From contig NZ_FNTF01000002.1 of the NCBI RefSeq assembly GCF_900105495.1, positions 2,951,501 through 3,015,500 of the forward strand: a stretch of DNA of 64,000 nucleotides. The letters are read 5' to 3'. Made by a program: the position numbers and the translations under genes. Under the pieces are notes generated by a model. That model was not told the DNA's origin, made no database searches, and worked only from the letters and a program-made list of their open reading frames with translations. Shown here piece after piece: positions 61,601-64,000 of this stretch; within the stretch, counting starts at the first letter, position 1; each line of letters begins with the position of its first letter. The DNA comes from Pseudomonas frederiksbergensis (GTDB lineage Bacteria > Pseudomonadota > Gammaproteobacteria > Pseudomonadales > Pseudomonadaceae).

Positions 61601-61840
61601 ATGATTTCCATGCTAGAGCTTCGCCATATCATTGAATGTGGATTTCTTCCTCTCTCATGCTCCTGCACTGCCAATCCCGATGGATCGCTCATGATCAAGG
61701 TGTTTGATCCGTCGTCCGGACAAGTTGAATTGTTGGTCACCGCCATTACGACGGAGACGCTCACGTCCAGTCGAGCGATTGCGGAGCTCATCGCGGAATT
61801 ACGAGGTGAAATGCTCAATAGGCATACGACGATTGCGTAA
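61601..61840 (+). CDS. DUF1652 domain-containing protein
   Basis: 79 residues. MISMLELRHIIECGFLPLSC and SLMIKVFDPSSGQVELLVTA followed by TSSRAIAELIAELRGEM are the conserved features of DUF1652, a small Pseudomonas protein family of unknown function. GAGGA lies ten bases before the ATG. The interval before it (61434-61600) has no gene. Confidence 0.85.
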   Translation: MISMLELRHIIECGFLPLSCSCTANPDGSLMIKVFDPSSGQVELLVTAITTETLTSSRAIAELIAELRGEMLNRHTTIA

Positions 61841-61929
61841 GGACAAACAGAGTTTCACCCGCTCCGAAGCTACCGTCAGCTCAGGGGCGGGGTGTCTATC
61901 CAACGAGTTCATCGCTTTCGAGGGCCAAG

Positions 61930-62142
61930 ATGACCGTGGAAAAATTCAATGAGGACCTGCTGAAGGCCCGTATGGAACTGAAGACCGCTATGACCGATGT
62001 CATGGATCTGGTCAACTCTAAAAAAACGTTCGGTGGTGAATGGAAAGCCGCAGTTGAGCGGGAGCGTAAAGCGCACGAGACGATGCGGTGCTTGCTTGAC
62101 AGCCCTTTAGCTTCCCGAATAGATCTCCAACTGAAAAAGTGA
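61930..62142 (+). CDS. small hypothetical protein
   Basis: 70 residues: MTVEKFNEDLLKARMELKTA, then ERERKAHETMRCLLDSPLAS. Helical and charged, coiled-coil-like. No domain recognised. It may be coupled to the short frame that begins at 62139 (GTGA overlap). Confidence 0.5.
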   Translation: MTVEKFNEDLLKARMELKTAMTDVMDLVNSKKTFGGEWKAAVERERKAHETMRCLLDSPLASRIDLQLKK

Positions 62143-62321
62143 GTGCATTTGAAGACTCGAGTAATGCGATGTGGACCCTATCGATGCGCCTGGGCAGTCC
62201 CTCGGCGCAGCTGGTGCCGGGGCGCTCCCGACATGAGCCGTTGCGCACCTGGGCAAGCTTGACGGCAGTGGGGCGCTTCGCCGAAACCGTGGACATCTCC
62301 GAATTCAGTGTGGAGTTGTGA
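62139..62321 (+). CDS. short open frame next to the integrase end
   Basis: 60 codons from GTG 62139, overlapping the previous stop by GTGA and ending 17 bases inside the convergent integrase gene. The product is Ser/Arg-rich with no recognised domain. It may be a truncated gene at an integration junction or no gene at all. Confidence 0.25.
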   Translation: MSAFEDSSNAMWTLSMRLGSPSAQLVPGRSRHEPLRTWASLTAVGRFAETVDISEFSVEL

Positions 62322-63489
62322 CTGGTGAAAGCTTCAATGCCATTTGCAACATCCCCACCACATCCGGTCCGTCCTCATTGATCCACGTCCCATAGTGCTG
62401 GCGGATCATATTCCCGTTGGTGTGTCCCATTTGTTCTGCAATCCAGTCGATCGACGCAACACCGGTGGTCAGCAACTGACTGGCGTATGTGTGCCGGCAC
62501 TGGCCAGGCCCCCTATACCGAACCCCGGCCGCGAGCAAGTGAGCCTTGAAGAACCGGTCTCGGACCACGAAATCGTTGACGTGCGGTAGGCCGCTCTTGG
62601 TGTTCAAAAAAACAAAATGCAGCTTGTGTTGCCGTACCGTCTTGTTGTCCCGCTCGACGATATCAATGGTTTCCGCTTTCCTTTTTCGGTTGAGCGCATC
62701 GATCTTTTGCAGTGCGTCCCAGGCGGGTGCAAGTAGGCGGACCCTACGCGTCGATCGCCGGGTTTTCGTCACTCGGTAAGCCCCGCGCACCTTGGATCTG
62801 CGGAAGGTCACCGTGCCTTGCTCCAGGTCGACATCCTCCCAGGCGAGGGCGATGGTCTCGGATACCCGGGGCCCGGCCCACATCATGAACTGAACCATCA
62901 ACAGCTCTTGCGTGCGGCTGGTCGGAGTTTCCAGGATCTGTTTGATTTCGGCCCGGGTGAACGGGTCCGGTGCCTCGGGATCTGGCAGGCGCACCATTAA
63001 GCCTTCGGTGGGGTCATGCGCAACTTTCATCCTGGTGCGGTACAGCCTGAACACCTGCCGCACGTTGCTGATGATGTCGCGGATGGTCTTGTTCTTGAGC
63101 GTTTTCGACAGGGTGCCCTGGATCCACTCCTGTAGGTCCAGGTGATCGATCTTATTGATCTGTACCTTCCCCCAGCGCGGCCGCACATGAACCTCTGCCT
63201 TGTTTGCATAGCCTCGATAGCTCGAGGCGGCCACGCTGTTGGCCTTGATCTTTAACCACAGGTCCAGGTAGTGACCGAAGGTGTTTTCGACCAGCTTGGC
63301 CGAGTTGGGGAAGTGCCGCGCGTAATCAAAGGTGCCGGTCTGGATCTCGTATTCGATGATGTCGACCAGGCGCCTTGCCTGGGCCACGATGGCCGGCGTA
63401 TTGCCTCCCGGGATTGCTTCCCGGCACTTTTCCCCATTGTGTTGAAAATAGATTCTCACGGAATTACCGCGAGCTTCGACCCCACTCAT
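62305..63489 (-). CDS. tyrosine-type site-specific integrase
   Basis: 394 residues from ATG 63489 with AGGGG upstream. The first ~60 residues (MSGVEARGNSVRIYFQHNGE) are an arm-DNA-binding DUF3596-like domain; residues ~75-165 are a SAM-like core-binding domain; the rest is catalytic. The first Arg is in WAGPRVSETIALAWEDVD; the HxxR box reads GQCRHTYASQLL, with Gly in place of the first His; the Tyr nucleophile is in IRQHYGTWI. It integrates and excises a mobile element. The gene faces the tRNA-Ser three kilobases to its left. Confidence 0.93.
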   Translation of the reverse strand: MSGVEARGNSVRIYFQHNGEKCREAIPGGNTPAIVAQARRLVDIIEYEIQTGTFDYARHFPNSAKLVENTFGHYLDLWLKIKANSVAASSYRGYANKAEVHVRPRWGKVQINKIDHLDLQEWIQGTLSKTLKNKTIRDIISNVRQVFRLYRTRMKVAHDPTEGLMVRLPDPEAPDPFTRAEIKQILETPTSRTQELLMVQFMMWAGPRVSETIALAWEDVDLEQGTVTFRRSKVRGAYRVTKTRRSTRRVRLLAPAWDALQKIDALNRKRKAETIDIVERDNKTVRQHKLHFVFLNTKSGLPHVNDFVVRDRFFKAHLLAAGVRYRGPGQCRHTYASQLLTTGVASIDWIAEQMGHTNGNMIRQHYGTWINEDGPDVVGMLQMALKLSPVTTPH

Positions 63490-63512
63490 GTAAACCCCTA
63501 ACGCTGTGCTTG

Positions 63513-63541
63513 TGTATCGACAGTCTGACGATCGGAAACAA
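63513..63541 (-). promoter_or_regulatory. putative integrase promoter
   Basis: On the minus strand TTGTTT and GATACA, 17 bases apart, 24 bases before the integrase ATG. The upstream half overlaps the terminator T run of the preceding gene. Confidence 0.4.
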
Positions 63542-63560
63542 AAAGGCCCGTTTCCGGGCC
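63537..63560 (-). terminator. terminator between the zinc-binding-like gene and the integrase
   Basis: Minus strand GGCCCG-GAAA-CGGGCC then TTTTTG. It insulates the integrase from upstream transcription. Confidence 0.78.
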
Positions 63561-63595
63561 AAGTATCTGGAAGCGCATCTTCTGGTGGACGCGGC

Positions 63596-63766
63596 TTATG
63601 GCTTGGGCTTGTGGTTGCGCAGATGGGCATTCAGCTGCTGGCGCCGCCGGCTGCATTTAAGATGGTTGCTCTGGGCGCGCCACTTGCCGCACTGGTCGCA
63701 AACGCTGGTGTAATCAATGTTCCAGGGAAAGCGCCGTACTGGTGTTACTGCAGGGTTATTAGACAT
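63596..63766 (-). CDS. small phage-like protein with possible zinc-binding cysteines
   Basis: 56 residues from ATG 63766: MSNNPAVTPVRRFPWNIDYT, then VCDQCGKW and HLKCSRRRQQLNAHLRNH. CxxC plus later Cys/His residues could bind one zinc. GGGGTGG precedes the start by about nine bases; a GTG at 63778 is possible. It overlaps the upstream gene by eight bases. Confidence 0.55.
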   Translation of the reverse strand: MSNNPAVTPVRRFPWNIDYTSVCDQCGKWRAQSNHLKCSRRRQQLNAHLRNHKPKP

Positions 63767-64000
63767 TGCGCGATCCACCCCGGGTTGCGGGGTTGGCGAG
63801 CAGTTGGGTCACCACGGCGGCATCCGTTTCGCTCAGTTCACCCAGGGTGCTGGCCATCTGGCTGAGGCTTTCGAGGTGCGTTCGTGATTCAAGGGTTTTG
63901 TGCACCAGGTAGCCAATGACGGCCGCGCCGATGATCGCGGTGGCCACTAGGTGCCGCGCCGGTGTGGTAGCCTTCGAGCCGCTGCTGCTTTGGTTCTGTG
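63759..64000 (-). CDS. small membrane protein, cut by the window edge
   Basis: The frame is open from the right edge to a TAA at 63759, at least 80 codons. A Ser-rich start is followed by one membrane helix (HLVATAIIGAAVIGYLVHKT) and a soluble tail. An internal GTG at 63947 could give a 62-residue product. It is probably the first of two coupled island genes. Confidence 0.5.
   Translation of the reverse strand, partial: QNQSSSGSKATTPARHLVATAIIGAAVIGYLVHKTLESRTHLESLSQMASTLGELSETDAAVVTQLLANPATRGGSRNV

Larger units (their letters stand above)
62305..64000. mobile_element. left part of a genomic island or prophage (continues beyond window)
   Basis: An integrase plus two small minus-strand genes of phage-like type run off the right edge. 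Whether the island starts at the tRNA-Ser 3' end (59346) or near 62300 is not decided by this sequence, because no second copy of the tRNA end is visible in the window. Confidence 0.5.

Noticed and set aside
1..64000. CRISPR array, rRNA genes, riboswitches
   Set aside because: No regularly spaced repeats, rRNA-like tracts or recognisable riboswitch cores were seen; the repeated palindromes are REP elements.

Overview
The window looks like chromosome of a Pseudomonas of the P. fluorescens group. This is inferred from the wbpV-wbpL-wbpM-comEA gene order, the kdpFABC-DE operon, DUF1652 and DUF2897 small proteins, a MIG-type tRNA-Ser/integrase region and several families of Pseudomonas REP palindromes scattered between genes. 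No species marker such as rRNA is present, so this is inference.

Region 1 (1-23.8 kb) is the end of an O-antigen/LPS locus. On the left, a plus-strand operon holds the tail of a Wzt-type ABC ATPase, two large glycosyltransferases, a PglD/NeuD-type acyltransferase and a GT4 glycosyltransferase that is frameshifted at a G6 tract. A GT-C-like membrane protein (minus) and an OafA-like O-acyltransferase (plus) follow. A tightly coupled seven-gene minus-strand operon (19345 down to 10548) comes next: FdtB-like aminotransferase, GtrB-like GT2, a WxcM-like acetyltransferase/ketoisomerase fusion, GtrA-like flippase and three polytopic membrane proteins. Together they could make a dTDP-3-acetamido-3,6-dideoxyhexose, load it on undecaprenyl phosphate, flip it and transfer it in the periplasm. 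Divergent from it, wbpV, wbpL and wbpM make and attach the first N-acetylated sugar of the O unit.

Region 2 (23.8-30.6 kb) is housekeeping and accessory metabolism: ComEA-like protein, SDR oxidoreductase, KAS II-like ketosynthase, TetR and GntR regulators, a DUF1989 (urea carboxylase-associated) protein, and an ethanolamine-type permease. A 46-bp perfect inverted repeat sits between two of these genes.

Region 3 (30.6-39.3 kb) is the high-affinity potassium system kdpFABC with the KdpD/KdpE sensor-regulator pair. REP palindromes interrupt the operon between kdpB and kdpC and between kdpC and kdpD.

Region 4 (39.3-59.2 kb) is a mosaic of core genes: patatin-like phospholipase, small lipoprotein, CHAD protein, thioesterase, chemoreceptor, RraB-like protein, an ATP-grasp/alpha-E/transglutaminase operon, cytochrome c, a thiolase plus FadJ/FadB-like beta-oxidation pair, glutamine amidotransferase, CorA-type transporter, PlsC acyltransferase and a crotonase. 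REP elements and rho-independent terminators separate most transcription units.

Region 5 (59.2-64 kb) begins with tRNA-Ser(GGA) and continues with small hypothetical genes, an orphan receiver-domain protein, a 158-bp MITE-like element with 14-bp terminal repeats, and a minus-strand tyrosine integrase with small phage-like genes running off the right edge. It looks like the start of a genomic island or prophage whose far end is outside the window.
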